In this document: in pieces, positions 1 to 8,772 of the stretch | Layout: each line of letters begins with the position of its first letter | How positions within the stretch are numbered: the stretch's first letter is position 1 | Assembly: GCF_029338195.1 (NCBI RefSeq) | Contig: NZ_CP119779.1 | Coordinates: 620,001-684,000 of the forward strand | Direction of reading: 5' to 3' | Origin: Haloarcula litorea | GTDB lineage: Archaea > Halobacteriota > Halobacteria > Halobacteriales > Haloarculaceae | Length of the DNA: 64,000 nt | Notes under the pieces: generated by a model | Database searches by the model: none | What the model saw: only the letters and a program-made list of their open reading frames with translations | What the model was told of the DNA's origin: nothing | Made by a program: the position numbers and the translations under genes

Positions 1-77
1 CCGACGGTCGGGTCCGGGACCTCCTCGTAGGTGACGACGTCCGTCCCGCCGTGACCGGTGTACTGGACGGCGTACAT
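1..77 (-). CDS. Zinc-type alcohol dehydrogenase / quinone reductase, N-terminal fragment
   Basis: Only the first 25 codons lie in the window; the gene runs off the left edge. The readable N-terminus is MYAVQYTGHGG followed by TDVVTYEEVPDP. This is the usual opening strand of the medium-chain dehydrogenase/reductase superfamily (substrate-sided GroES-like domain, with the typical V-x-Y-E-E-V-P-D-P turn), as in NADPH:quinone oxidoreductases. The ATG complement is at 75-77. No catalytic residues are visible, so substrate and zinc dependence cannot be judged. Confidence 0.7.
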   Translation of the reverse strand, partial: MYAVQYTGHGGTDVVTYEEVPDPTV

Positions 78-155
78 ACCAGTCGCTGGGGTCAGCGCGC
101 GCAAAACGCTGGCGGTCCCGTCGCGGGCGGTACCGGCGATCCGGGCGGCCCCCGG

Positions 156-332
156 TCAGACCGTCTGCGGACCGGAGCCGGTGGTCGGTTCCGGCCGCTC
201 GATCTCCAGGAGGCTGACCCGGTGGCCCTCGTCGCGCTCGTGTTCACCCCGCTCGTCGGCCGCGACGCCGCGTCGCTCGTACAACCCCTCGAACGTGCAC
301 TCGTGGCACGTCACGTGGTACACCCCTTTCAT
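156..332 (-). CDS. Small C2H2-type zinc-finger-like protein (58 aa)
   Basis: A 58-residue protein beginning MKGVYHVTCHECTFEGLY. It has a CHEC knuckle (C-x2-C) near residue 9 and, about 27 residues later, an H-x5-H pair (EHERDEGHRV), so it could bind one zinc ion in a C2H2 arrangement. Small single-knuckle proteins with this spacing are abundant in haloarchaea and their roles are mostly unknown; RNA, DNA or protein binding are all possible. The ATG at 330-332 was preferred over an upstream start because the CHEC knuckle follows it directly and upstream residues look like antisense of moaB. It is divergent from moaB, with about 100 bp between starts. Confidence 0.7.
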   Translation of the reverse strand: MKGVYHVTCHECTFEGLYERRGVAADERGEHERDEGHRVSLLEIERPEPTTGSGPQTV

Positions 333-432
333 ACCGAGACCCTGCTCCAAGACCACAATAAATCTTCTGTCGATAACGGGCCCCCGCTCGGGTGGCCGGA
401 ACCGTTTACCCGGACGCGACCGACGGCCCGAT

Positions 433-1287
433 ATGGTCGATTTCCAGTCCCGCGACACGCGTCGGGGAGTCGACGACGACCAGCCCGAGGGCGAGGACGA
501 GAGCGAGGACGAAACGGACGCCGACGAGCAGGCGGCGGAGCCAGCGGACGCCCGGCAGCCCGCGGACGGGGCGGACACACGGGAGGCCGAGGTCGACGGC
601 GACGACGAGGGGGCGGCGGCCGCCAGCGACGCGGACGGGGAACCGACCGACGACGCTCCGGCGGCGGAGACCGCCGACGACCCGCTGGCCGAGCCGGGGA
701 GCGAGCAGGGGACCGACGGACCGGGCGACGACTCGCCGGCCGACGGGCCGCCCGCGGCCGGTGCGGCGGGGTCGAAGGTCGCCGGCGGCCGGCCGGAGGC
801 GACCGCGTCGCCGGACGACGACGCGGCCCCCGCGATCGACGTGGCCCTGGTCGGCGTCGGGACGGAGGACGGCGGGGCACTGGAGACGGCGGCGGCGGCC
901 GTCGAGTCCTGTGGCCACGCCGTCGCGACGCGCGAACGGCTCCGGCCCGACTACGACGGCGTCCAGCAGTCGGTCGACGCGCTCGTCGGCCGCGACGACG
1001 TCGACGCCGTCGTCACCGTCGGCGGCGTCGGCATCACCCCCGGACAGGTGACCGTCGAGGCCACCCACCCGCTCTTCTCCAAGGCGTTGCCGGGGTTCGG
1101 CGAGGCGTTCCGCTCGCTGCTGTTCGAGCACATCGGGACCGGCATCGTCGCCGAGCGGTCGACCGCCGGCATCGCCGACGGGACGGTCGTGTTCTGCCTC
1201 CCCGACGACCCGGAGGCCGCCCGCCTCGGGATCGAGGAGATCGTCGCCACCGAGGGACCGCGGCTCGTCGACCACCTCTCGGAGTGA
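433..1287 (+). CDS. moaB: Molybdenum cofactor biosynthesis protein MoaB (molybdopterin adenylyltransferase family) with acidic extension
   Basis: A 284-residue protein in two parts. Residues 1-134 are a low-complexity Asp/Glu/Ala/Pro-rich tail after a conserved-looking start MVDFQSRDTRRG. Residues 135-284 are a MoaB/MogA domain with the molybdopterin-binding loop GGVGITP, then an LPGFGE segment and the terminal LPDDP turn of the family. MoaB/MogA enzymes adenylylate molybdopterin before metal insertion. Typical MoaB is about 170 residues, so the extension roughly doubles it; it may be a solubility tail in a high-salt cytoplasm. The ATG at 433 is the first in-frame start after the divergent promoter region. 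No other moa or moe gene is adjacent. Confidence 0.85.
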   Translation: MVDFQSRDTRRGVDDDQPEGEDESEDETDADEQAAEPADARQPADGADTREAEVDGDDEGAAAASDADGEPTDDAPAAETADDPLAEPGSEQGTDGPGDDSPADGPPAAGAAGSKVAGGRPEATASPDDDAAPAIDVALVGVGTEDGGALETAAAAVESCGHAVATRERLRPDYDGVQQSVDALVGRDDVDAVVTVGGVGITPGQVTVEATHPLFSKALPGFGEAFRSLLFEHIGTGIVAERSTAGIADGTVVFCLPDDPEAARLGIEEIVATEGPRLVDHLSE

Positions 1288-1575
1288 GCGCGGCCCGGGA
1301 CAGCGGATTCGCCGCCGCCGTCCCGACGGCCGTCGGTGCCGAGACCGTTCACACCGGGGTTCCGGGTTCGCCCCACCGGACCGCCGAAGTCTTGCGATTT
1401 CATTCGTTTTACGCGAATTAACCGGTCGTCGAGTGGCGCGCTCTCCCGACCGGGAGCTCCGAACGTACGAACGCTGCAGCACCGAATTTGGGGCCGTTCA
1501 ACGGTCTAAACGGACGTAAAGCGAGCTTAAGCGCTTCCCCCCTTCAAGTGCAACCGGCCACACGCCCCAGATGCA

Positions 1576-2538
1576 ATGTCCGATCGCGAAGCCACCCGAC
1601 GTGGCGTGCTCAAGGGTATCGGCGCTTCAGTCGCTGCGGCGATGGGCACCGCGGCCCTCTCGGGCTCGGTGGCCGCCGGCAGTCCCTGGGAGTCCGTCGA
1701 GTCGCCGACGGGCAACACCGTCCACGACGTGGAGTACACGGCCGCGGGAGCCTACGCCGTCGCCGGCGGCGGCGTCGTCCTCGAACGGACGGAGCTGGGC
1801 TGGAAGAAGATCGTCGACGGCGGCCCGACCGGCAACGGCAACAACCTCTACGGCGCGGACGTGACCGACGACGGGAAGGCCCTCTGGTTCGTCGGCAGCT
1901 CCGGTGCGATCGGCGAGTACGACGTCGAGTCCGGGGTCCTGACCGACCACAGCGCGCCGATGGACGTGACCAACAACTTCAACGACGTGTCGGTCACGGG
2001 CGCGGCCGGCGAGGCCGACGTCTACGTCGCCGGCGACTCCGGGAAGATGTACTACTCCTTCGAGAACGGCGCGAGTCAGACCTGGGAGTACGTCACGCCG
2101 GGCTCCGGGTCGGCCATCAACGCCGTCGACTTCTTCGACGACCGCAAGGGCCACATCGTCGACGGCAACAAGTCCGTCTTCGCGACGGCCGACGGGTCGA
2201 CCTGGGACAAGATCGGTCTGGCCGACGCCAACGTGAACTTCTACGGCGTCGACTCGGACGGCTTCGACGACGTGTGGATCGCCGGCGGCGGCGGGATGAT
2301 CTTCCACTGGGACGGCGTCGAGTGGACCCCCGCCGACACCGGCGACGCGAGCCTGCGCGACATCGAGGTCACGGACGCCGACGACGACGGCTACGCGGTC
2401 GGCGGCGGCGGGAAGGTCTACGACCTCGACGACCGCTGGACGCAGGAGCAGACCCCGACCGGACAGAACCTGAAGGCCGTCGTCCGGGGCTCGACCGACA
2501 TCGCGGTCGGCTCCGGCGGCACGATCGTCGAGAAGTGA
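1576..2538 (+). CDS. Tat-exported Ycf48/BNR-like beta-propeller protein
   Basis: 320 residues. The N-terminus carries a twin-arginine signal (TRRGVLKGIGASVAAAMGTAA, shown here as a description of residues 7-27) ending at an Ala-rich cleavage zone near residue 35. The rest is a series of about six repeats of the type W-(x)-V-x-S-P-T-G-N-x-(V/L)-x-x-V-x, with recurrent glycine pairs and aromatic residues, as in photosystem assembly factor Ycf48 and BNR/sialidase-like propellers. There is no lipobox Cys, so the mature protein is probably secreted or loosely cell-surface attached. Function unknown; no catalytic motif seen. It is monocistronic, with about 290 bp of AT-richer leader region upstream and a 180 bp gap downstream. 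Confidence 0.75.
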   Translation: MSDREATRRGVLKGIGASVAAAMGTAALSGSVAAGSPWESVESPTGNTVHDVEYTAAGAYAVAGGGVVLERTELGWKKIVDGGPTGNGNNLYGADVTDDGKALWFVGSSGAIGEYDVESGVLTDHSAPMDVTNNFNDVSVTGAAGEADVYVAGDSGKMYYSFENGASQTWEYVTPGSGSAINAVDFFDDRKGHIVDGNKSVFATADGSTWDKIGLADANVNFYGVDSDGFDDVWIAGGGGMIFHWDGVEWTPADTGDASLRDIEVTDADDDGYAVGGGGKVYDLDDRWTQEQTPTGQNLKAVVRGSTDIAVGSGGTIVEK

Positions 2539-2721
2539 CGCCGCCTCGCTCCCGCTGACCGCCACACGCTCCCCCCGATCCCCGCTGGCCCCGAGGGCGG
2601 TCCCCCGCCGCCGTGCCCGCGGCTCCCCGCCGACTGTCAGCGGTACGCCCCACGCCGTCCGGATCGGGTCCCCCCGCCGTGCCGCCACCGTCGTTTTGCC
2701 CCTCGCCCCCGAACTGGGGCT

Positions 2722-3546
2722 ATGGAATCAGTACAGGTGCAGGGCACCTCGGTCCCCGCGATCGGCCTGGGCACGTGGCAACTGACGGGTACCGACTGCC
2801 GGGAGACGGTGCGGACCGCGCTCGAACTGGGCTACCGGCACGTCGACACCGCACAGGCGTACGGCAACGAGCGGCAGGTCGGCCGGGGGATCGCGGCGGC
2901 CGACGTCGACCGCGAGGACGTCTTCCTCACGACGAAACTCGACGGGGGCAACCGCGATCCGGCGAGCGTCCGCCGGTCGGTCCACGAGAGCCTCGCCAAG
3001 CTCGGCACCGACTATCTGGATCTCCTCCTCATCCACTGGCCGAACGCGCCGTGGATGGTCGACAACGGCGAGACGCTGCGGGCGATGGACCGCCTCGTCG
3101 ACGAGGGCCTCGTCCGCAACGTCGGCGTGAGCAACTTCCCGCGGGACCTGCTCGACGACGCCCGCCGGCAGTCCGACGCCCCGATCATCACCGACCAGGT
3201 GCAGTACCACCCCTACTGGGACCAGCGGGAGCTGCTCGACTACTGTCGCATCCACGACGTGTTGCTGACGGCGTACAGCCCGCTGGCCCGCGGCGGCGTC
3301 CTCGACGACCCGGCGCTGGTCCAGATCGGCAACCGCCACGGCAAGTCCCCCGCACAGGTCGCGCTCCGCTGGCTCGTCCAGCAGGACGGCGTAGCGGCCG
3401 TCCCGAAGGCGTCGAGTCGCGACCACCTGGCGGCGAACCTCGCGGTCTTCGACTTCGAGTTGACCGACGCCGAGATGGAACGCGTCAGGGACCCCTCGAA
3501 GGTCACGACCGGCTATCACTACGCCCGGTCGATGCTACCGTTCTGA
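2722..3546 (+). CDS. Aldo/keto reductase
   Basis: 274 residues, the normal length for a single-domain AKR (TIM barrel, NADPH-dependent carbonyl/alcohol interconversion, cytosolic). The catalytic tetrad can be read: Asp and Tyr in VDTAQAYGNERQVG (residues about 42-55), Lys in TTKL near residue 72, and His in LLIHWP near residue 104. The C-terminal cofactor loop (VPKASSRDHL) is also present. It resembles the 2,5-didehydrogluconate reductase-like branch but the substrate cannot be told from sequence. It ends convergently with a small membrane protein, the two coding regions overlapping by 12 bp. Confidence 0.88.
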   Translation: MESVQVQGTSVPAIGLGTWQLTGTDCRETVRTALELGYRHVDTAQAYGNERQVGRGIAAADVDREDVFLTTKLDGGNRDPASVRRSVHESLAKLGTDYLDLLLIHWPNAPWMVDNGETLRAMDRLVDEGLVRNVGVSNFPRDLLDDARRQSDAPIITDQVQYHPYWDQRELLDYCRIHDVLLTAYSPLARGGVLDDPALVQIGNRHGKSPAQVALRWLVQQDGVAAVPKASSRDHLAANLAVFDFELTDAEMERVRDPSKVTTGYHYARSMLPF

Positions 3547-3732
3547 GGGGGGTCCGTCGGCCGCCGCGTCGCTCGCCCGCCCGTCGGCCACCGCCTGCCC
3601 CTTTCCCCGGTAGTACAGCCAGAACAGCACCGCCAGCGTCAGCGGGAACAGGACGACGGCGGCGACCGCCAGCGGCGGGAAGAGGAGAAAGAGGACGAGC
3701 GTGCGCCACGAGACGACGGTGTCGCGTGCCAT
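3535..3732 (-). CDS. Small membrane protein (65 aa), haloarchaeal hypothetical
   Basis: 65 residues starting MARDTVVSWRTL, with a continuous hydrophobic stretch (residues about 11-41) long enough for one hairpin or a single long helix, then a charged tail (YYRGKGQAV...). The ATG is at 3730-3732 and shares a short divergent region with the downstream MBL-fold gene. Family unknown to me. Support comes from the clear amphipathic layout and from coding-like third positions rather than from homology. Confidence 0.6.
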   Translation of the reverse strand: MARDTVVSWRTLVLFLLFPPLAVAAVVLFPLTLAVLFWLYYRGKGQAVADGRASDAAADGPPSER

Positions 3733-3810
3733 ACCGGCCGTCCGGTCGGGACCGGCACCTGTCTTGTGGTCGCCGGGGCGGTTTTCCGGGTCGGGACCCA
3801 ACGGTCGGGT

Positions 3811-4485
3811 ATGCCGACCCCGCTGACCGACGGCGTCTGGTGGTACGACCTCCCCGGCACCAACGCCTACCTCGTCGACGACGGGGGGACGCTGACGCTG
3901 GTCGACGCCGGGATGCCCTGGCACGGCAGCCGCCTCCTGACAGGCATCAGGGAGGCAGACTTCGCCGTGCAGGCGCTGGACCGGGTCCTGGTGACCCACT
4001 ACGACCTCGACCACGTCGGCGGCCTGTCGGCGTTCGACCACGTCGACCTGACCGTCCACGTCGGCGCGGCCGACGCCGACCTCGTCACGGGAGAGCGCGC
4101 GCCGCCGCTTGGCAACCACAAGGGCGCGCTCCAGCGGCTCACCGGGCCGCTCGTCTCGGCCCCGGACAACCCCGTGGAGCCGGTCGCCGACGGCGACACC
4201 GTCGGCAGTTTCACCGTCCACGAGACCCCGGGCCACACGCCCGGCCACGTCTGTTTCGTCAGCGAGGCGCTCGACACGGCGTTTCCCGGCGACCTCGTGC
4301 GCGAGGACGGCGGGCAGTTCGTCCCGTCGCCGTGGTTCATCAGCTACGACACCGACGCGGTCCGGCGGAGTATCCGGGAGTTCGCGGAGCGCGCGCCCGA
4401 CTTCGGGGCCGCCGGGACGGGCCACGGCGTCCCGTTCTCCCGCGGGGGCCGCGAGCGGTTCGACCGGCTGGTCGGGCGGCTCTAG
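3811..4485 (+). CDS. MBL-fold metallohydrolase
   Basis: 224 residues of a metallo-beta-lactamase fold. The metal-binding signature is THYDLDHVGG (residues about 71-80), a variant of HxHxDH in which the second His is Asp; further ligands are the His in PGHTPGHVC (about 147) and the Asp in FPGDLV (about 165). The final ligand is probably the His of GTGHG near residue 205. Such proteins hydrolyse thioesters, lactones or phosphodiesters; substrate unknown. The ATG at 3811 is preferred over an upstream GTG since family similarity starts at the LTDGVWWYDL strand. Its TAG stop shares the CTAG tetranucleotide with the stop of the convergent gene. Confidence 0.85.
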   Translation: MPTPLTDGVWWYDLPGTNAYLVDDGGTLTLVDAGMPWHGSRLLTGIREADFAVQALDRVLVTHYDLDHVGGLSAFDHVDLTVHVGAADADLVTGERAPPLGNHKGALQRLTGPLVSAPDNPVEPVADGDTVGSFTVHETPGHTPGHVCFVSEALDTAFPGDLVREDGGQFVPSPWFISYDTDAVRRSIREFAERAPDFGAAGTGHGVPFSRGGRERFDRLVGRL

Positions 4486-4799
4486 AGCTCCTCGGCGACG
4501 GCCGCCGAGGAAAGCAGGTTCGGGTCGACGACGAGGTCGGCCTGCCGGGCGGCGAAGTCCGGCAGCGACCCCTCCGCGTAGACGACGACGCGGACCCCCT
4601 CGTTGAGGTCCTTCGCGACGGCGATGGAGGTGGCCTGGCTCATCTCCGTCAGGAGGTAGACGTCGGCCTCGTGGATGCCGGCCTCCTCCAGGCCGGGGCG
4701 GTTGCCCACGTCCGCCACGGTGGCCTCGTGGCCCTCCGCCTCGAGCGCGTCGACGATCCCGTTGCCGTTGGGCTCGGCCCCGACGATGACGACCCTCAT
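4482..4799 (-). CDS. Small Rossmann-like protein linked to nucleotide synthesis genes (DUF7126-like)
   Basis: 105 residues: [20 protein letters not shown] opens with a beta strand and a GxxxxGxxI loop typical of a TrkA-N/NAD-binding half-domain; the remainder alternates strands and helices ([27 protein letters not shown]). It is the last gene of the minus-strand operon after CTP synthase and GMP synthase, its ATG overlapping the guaAB stop by 3 bp (ATGA-type coupling). I recall it as a haloarchaeal family of unknown function usually in this place, tentatively DUF7126. Position suggests a role in nucleotide or amidotransferase control, but this is inference. Confidence 0.75.
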   Translation of the reverse strand: MRVVIVGAEPNGNGIVDALEAEGHEATVADVGNRPGLEEAGIHEADVYLLTEMSQATSIAVAKDLNEGVRVVVYAEGSLPDFAARQADLVVDPNLLSSAAVAEEL

Positions 4800-5713
4800 T
4801 CGTACTCGATGGTCGCGGGCGGTTTGTGGGTCACGTCGTAGACGACCCGGGCGACGTTCTCGTGTGCCCCGGTGATGCGGCTCTGGATGCGCTGGAGCGT
4901 GTCCCAGTCCAGTTCCTGGGCGCGGGCGGTCATCCCGTCCCGCGATTCGACCGACCGGACGGCGACGACCCAGCCGTGGACGCGGTTGTCGCCCTTGACG
5001 CCCGTCGCTTTGCCGATGACCGCCGCGAGCGCCTGCCAGGGCTCGTACTCCTCTAACTCCTCCTCGACGACGTGGTTGGCCTCGCGGGCCACCTCCAGTT
5101 TCTCCTCGGTCACCTCGCCGATGATGCGGACGGCGAGGCCGGGGCCGGGGAACGGCATCCGCTCGGAGATGATCTCCTCTAAGTCGAGCTCGCGGGCCAC
5201 CTCGCGGACCTCGTCCTTGTAGAGGTCCCGCATCGGCTCGACGATGCCCTCGAAGTCGACCACGTCGGGGAGGCCGCCGACGTTGTGGTGGGACTTGATC
5301 GTCCCCTCGCTCTCGATGCGGTCGGGGTAGATGGTCCCCTGGACGAGGTACTCGGCCCCCACGTCCTTCGCGACCGTCTCGAACTCCCGGATGAACTGCT
5401 CGCCGATGATGTGGCGTTTCTCCTCGGGGTCGGTCTCGTCGCCCAGCGCGTCGAGGAAGCGGTCCTGTGCGTCGACGATCCGCAGCGAGTCCATGTAGTC
5501 GAAGGTCTCGCGGATCTGTTCGGTCTCGCCTTTCCGCATCAGGCCGGTGTCGACGTAGACGGGCGTGAGCTGGTCGCCGATGGCCTCGTAGGCCAGGGCG
5601 GCGGCCGTCGAGGAGTCGACGCCGCCCGACAGCGCGATGACGGCCTCGGCGTCGCCGACCTGCTCGGCGATCTCGGCTTTCGCATCCGTGATGAAGGAGT
5701 CGACGTCGACCAT
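4796..5713 (-). CDS. guaAB: GMP synthase (glutamine-hydrolysing) subunit B, ATP pyrophosphatase
   Basis: 305 residues, the length of the archaeal two-subunit enzyme's synthetase subunit. The N-type ATP pyrophosphatase loop [15 protein letters not shown] sits at residues about 29-43, and the dimerisation domain contains the family sequence [13 protein letters not shown] (about 184-196) and the C-terminal KPPATIEYE. It aminates XMP to GMP using ammonia from a separate glutaminase subunit, which is not in this window. Start ATG 5711-5713 overlaps the pyrG stop by one base, so the two are translationally coupled. Confidence 0.95.
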   Translation of the reverse strand: MVDVDSFITDAKAEIAEQVGDAEAVIALSGGVDSSTAAALAYEAIGDQLTPVYVDTGLMRKGETEQIRETFDYMDSLRIVDAQDRFLDALGDETDPEEKRHIIGEQFIREFETVAKDVGAEYLVQGTIYPDRIESEGTIKSHHNVGGLPDVVDFEGIVEPMRDLYKDEVREVARELDLEEIISERMPFPGPGLAVRIIGEVTEEKLEVAREANHVVEEELEEYEPWQALAAVIGKATGVKGDNRVHGWVVAVRSVESRDGMTARAQELDWDTLQRIQSRITGAHENVARVVYDVTHKPPATIEYE

Positions 5714-7374
5714 CAGTGGCTCACCTCCCCGGTCTCGACGCCGTGTGGGTCCTCGCCCAGCACGGCCTCCAGCAGGCCGACGAACGGCGGGCTGGCACGC
5801 GTGGGCCGGGAGCGGAACTCGGGGTGGAACTGCGTCCCGATGAAGTACGGGTGGTCGTCGGGCGCGAGTTCGAGGATCTCCATACGGTTGTCAGAGCGCC
5901 CGGAGAACTTCAGCCCCGCGGCTTCGAGGTCGTCGATGTACTCGGGGTTGACCTCGTAGCGGTGGCGGTGCCGTTCCGTGCAGGACTCGCCGCCGTACAG
6001 CGTCGCCGCCAGGGTCCCGGGCTCGATGTCGGTCTCGTGGGCACCGAGCCGCATCGTCCCGCCCATGTCTTCGACCTCGTACTGCTCGGGCAGGATGTCG
6101 ATGACCGGGTGGGGCGTCTCCGCCTCCAGTTCCGTGGAGTGGGCACCCTCCAGGCCGAGGACGTTCCTGGCGTACTCGATGACCGCGAGCTGGAAGCCCA
6201 GACACAGGCCCAGATAGGGAACGTCGTTCTCGCGGGCGTGCTGGATGGCGTCGATCTTCCCCTGGGTGCCCCGCGTGCCGAACCCGCCGGGGACGACGAT
6301 GGCGTCGGCGTCCTCCATCCGGTCCTCGTGGTGGTCGGGCATCTTCTCGGAGTTGACCCAGTCGACGTTGACGTCGACGTTCTTCTCGAGGCCGGCGTGT
6401 TTCAGCGCCTCGTGGACGGAGATGTAGGCGTCCTCGAGGTCGTACTTGCCGACCAGCGCGACGTCGACCTCGCCCTCGGTCTGCTGGGTGACCAGTTCGC
6501 GCCAGCGGTTCTCGCGCTCGGGTTCGGGCAGGGCCTCGTCGGCGATGTCCAGCTCCTGCATCACGTACTCGTCTAACCCCTCCTCCTCGACCATCAGCGG
6601 GACGTGGTAGATGTCCTCGACGTCGGGGTTCGAGAAGACGGCCTCGGTGGGGACGTCACAGAACAGCGCGATCTTCTCCCTGGTGTCGATGTCGAGCTTG
6701 TCCGAACAGCGGCCCACCAGGATGTCGGGCTGGAGGCCGATGCTGCGGAGCTCCTTCACGGAGTGCTGGGTGGGCTTGGTCTTCTGCTCGCCGTTCTTCG
6801 AGTAGGGGACCAGCGTCACGTGGGTGAAGAGGATGTCGTCCTCGTCTTCCTCGTGGGCGAACTGCCGCAGCGCCTCCAGGTAGGGCATCCCCTCGATGTC
6901 GCCGACGGTGCCGCCGACCTCGATGATACAGACGTCGTTGCCCTCGGCGGCCTCGCGGATGCGGCGCTTGATGTCGTCGGTGATGTGGGGGATGATCTGG
7001 ACCGTCTTCCCCAGGTAGTCGCCGGCCCGCTCCTTCTCGATGACGTGCTGGTAGGTCTTGCCCGTGGTGACGTTGTGGTCGAAGGTCATGTCGATGTCGA
7101 GGAACCGCTCGTAGTTCCCCAGGTCGAGGTCGACCTCGCCGCCGTCTTTCAGCACGTACACCTCCCCGTGCTGGAAGGGGTTCATCGTGCCGGCGTCGAC
7201 GTTGAGGTACGGGTCGATCTTGACCGCGGTCACGTCGAACCCGGCGTTCTTGAGAAGCCTGCCCGTGCTGGCGGCGGTGATGCCCTTCCCCAGGCCCGAC
7301 ATCACGCCCCCGGTGACGAAGATGAACTTCCGACCCAGCTCCGGGTCGTAGTCCGTTTCGGGTTCGGTCGGCAT
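5713..7374 (-). CDS. pyrG: CTP synthase (glutamine-hydrolysing)
   Basis: 553 residues, full length. The synthetase domain begins [16 protein letters not shown] (residues 11-26) with the [21 protein letters not shown] substrate stretch; the class-I glutaminase domain has the oxyanion strand PGGFG (about 358), nucleophile loop [11 protein letters not shown] (about 392-402, Cys in the middle) and the C-terminal His/Glu pair in [12 protein letters not shown] (about 520-531). It converts UTP to CTP with ATP and glutamine in the cytosol. It is the first gene of pyrG-guaAB-small Rossmann gene; about 125 bp without genes precede it. Confidence 0.97.
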   Translation of the reverse strand: MPTEPETDYDPELGRKFIFVTGGVMSGLGKGITAASTGRLLKNAGFDVTAVKIDPYLNVDAGTMNPFQHGEVYVLKDGGEVDLDLGNYERFLDIDMTFDHNVTTGKTYQHVIEKERAGDYLGKTVQIIPHITDDIKRRIREAAEGNDVCIIEVGGTVGDIEGMPYLEALRQFAHEEDEDDILFTHVTLVPYSKNGEQKTKPTQHSVKELRSIGLQPDILVGRCSDKLDIDTREKIALFCDVPTEAVFSNPDVEDIYHVPLMVEEEGLDEYVMQELDIADEALPEPERENRWRELVTQQTEGEVDVALVGKYDLEDAYISVHEALKHAGLEKNVDVNVDWVNSEKMPDHHEDRMEDADAIVVPGGFGTRGTQGKIDAIQHARENDVPYLGLCLGFQLAVIEYARNVLGLEGAHSTELEAETPHPVIDILPEQYEVEDMGGTMRLGAHETDIEPGTLAATLYGGESCTERHRHRYEVNPEYIDDLEAAGLKFSGRSDNRMEILELAPDDHPYFIGTQFHPEFRSRPTRASPPFVGLLEAVLGEDPHGVETGEVSH

Positions 7375-7499
7375 ACCGACGGTGAACCCCGTGCCATCAA
7401 AACGGTTTCGGGACCCACGCGCCCGCGGGAGCGACTCACAGTCACCGGACTGGACGGACGGTCACTCGTCGACGGGCTCGGTGACCGACTCGACCACTC

Positions 7500-8468
7500 T
7501 CACTCCGCCAGCGTGGGTCCGTCCCGGTGACCGGCCAGCACGAACTGGCCCGCCGCGCCGGTCCGCTGGGACACCGTCGCCACGCGGACGACGTAGGCCG
7601 CCAGCAGCGCGAAGGGGGCGTAGCCGACGGTGTGGGCAGCGATGACCAGCAGGTGGACGTCCGGCAGGTCGTTGAGGTGCATCAGGACGAACGCCAGCAG
7701 GGCGATGACGGGGACGGTGACGTACACCAGCCGCTTCGAGAGGGTGGCGAACTCCCGGCCGAAGTACAGCGTCTTGAAGTACTCGCGGGCGGTCCCGAAG
7801 TACTCCAGCAGGTCCAGCAGCGTGTCGATGGTGTCGACCGCCTCCTCGGGCAGGTCGTCGTACTCCGCCCGGATGCGTCGCAGGTCGTGGCGCATCCCGC
7901 CGTAGTCGTAGGCCAGCGTCGTCCGGACGATGTCGAAGCTGTTCTCGGACTCCGAGAGGCCGTCGCTGACCCGCTCGGTCTGGTCGGCCACGCCGTCGAG
8001 GAACTCGCGGACGTCGGCCTGCAGTTCGGCGTCGGCGTCGGCCAACTGATCTTCCAGCGTCTGGACCGTCGTCAGCACGGTGCCGGTCAGCACCGAGAGG
8101 AACTGCGCGGGCTTCGTCGGCGTGACCGCGGTGTCCGCCGTCGCCTCCAGCTCCCGGCGGAACTCACCCACCTCGCGGATACGGTCGAGTTGCTGGCCCA
8201 GCGGTCGTTGCTCGTTGGAGACGAACAGGGAGTTGATCGAGACGACGATCGAGACCAGCAGGAAGACGCCGCTGAGCTGGGTCGTGAACAGCGGCGAGAG
8301 CGTGTGCGTCTCCGTCAGCCCGCTCCCGCCCTGCGTCGAGAGGGCGTGCCCGATCGGCCCGAGCAGGACGTAGAGGACCGCAAGCAGCGCGAGCGTGACG
8401 GCGCTGCGCCGGCCGTCGAGCAGGACCCACTCGCGGAGGCGGCGGAGTGGCGTCGGGGTGTGACTCAT
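7500..8468 (-). CDS. Haloarchaeal four-helix membrane protein with central helical domain (paralogue A)
   Basis: 322 residues. Two hydrophobic segments lie near residues 22-44 and 66-84, a long charged helical region runs from about 88 to 240, and two more segments follow at about 247-268 and 276-300. The motif FGTAREYFKTLYF (about 222-234) before the third helix recurs as FGPAREHFKTLYF in the protein at 10867-11913; the two proteins also share PTKPAQFLSVL/PAEPSAFLRSL and the terminal AYVVRVATVSQRT/AYILRIVTITKRT. They are clear paralogues of an unnamed family; the outline is slightly bestrophin/DUF4239-like but I cannot assign a transport role. Confidence 0.8.
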   Translation of the reverse strand: MSHTPTPLRRLREWVLLDGRRSAVTLALLAVLYVLLGPIGHALSTQGGSGLTETHTLSPLFTTQLSGVFLLVSIVVSINSLFVSNEQRPLGQQLDRIREVGEFRRELEATADTAVTPTKPAQFLSVLTGTVLTTVQTLEDQLADADAELQADVREFLDGVADQTERVSDGLSESENSFDIVRTTLAYDYGGMRHDLRRIRAEYDDLPEEAVDTIDTLLDLLEYFGTAREYFKTLYFGREFATLSKRLVYVTVPVIALLAFVLMHLNDLPDVHLLVIAAHTVGYAPFALLAAYVVRVATVSQRTGAAGQFVLAGHRDGPTLAE

Positions 8469-8522
8469 CGACCGTCGAGAGGGCAGGGTCGGCCGAAAGG
8501 CTGTGGGTTTCGGCAGCGCTCG

Positions 8523-8657
8523 TCACCGGCGGAGGCTCCGGCTGACCGCGACCACGGCGGCGGCCGCCAGCGCCGAGAACACGGCGTCGTCGGTCGCGGC
8601 ACCGAGCGCGACGAACACGGCGAGCCCGGCGACGAACCCGCCGACCAGGGACAGCAC
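8523..8657 (-). CDS. Small two-helix membrane protein or gene remnant (44 aa)
   Basis: From a GTG at 8655-8657 the frame reads MLSLVGGFVAGLAVFVALG, then a short polar turn (ATDD) and a second hydrophobic helix (AVFSALAAAAVVAVSRSLRR). Coding character continues upstream for about 16 codons (IAIAERRDVAHRAGRS) but that part has no ATG, GTG or TTG before an in-frame TAG. The gene may use an unusual start, begin at this internal GTG, or have lost its 5' end. Unrecognised family. Confidence 0.45.
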   Translation of the reverse strand: MLSLVGGFVAGLAVFVALGAATDDAVFSALAAAAVVAVSRSLRR

Positions 8658-8772
8658 GCTCCGGCCGGCGCGGTGGGCGACGTCGCGTCGTTCTGCGATC
8701 GCGATATACCACTATTTTCAGTTACGGGTAGATGAAGACGGGACCAGCTGGTACGGACGACGCTCGGTGGGG

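Noticed and set aside
2613-4841. Long plus-strand frame across the aldo-keto reductase and MBL genes
   Set aside because: Arg-rich shadow of the two real genes in another frame.
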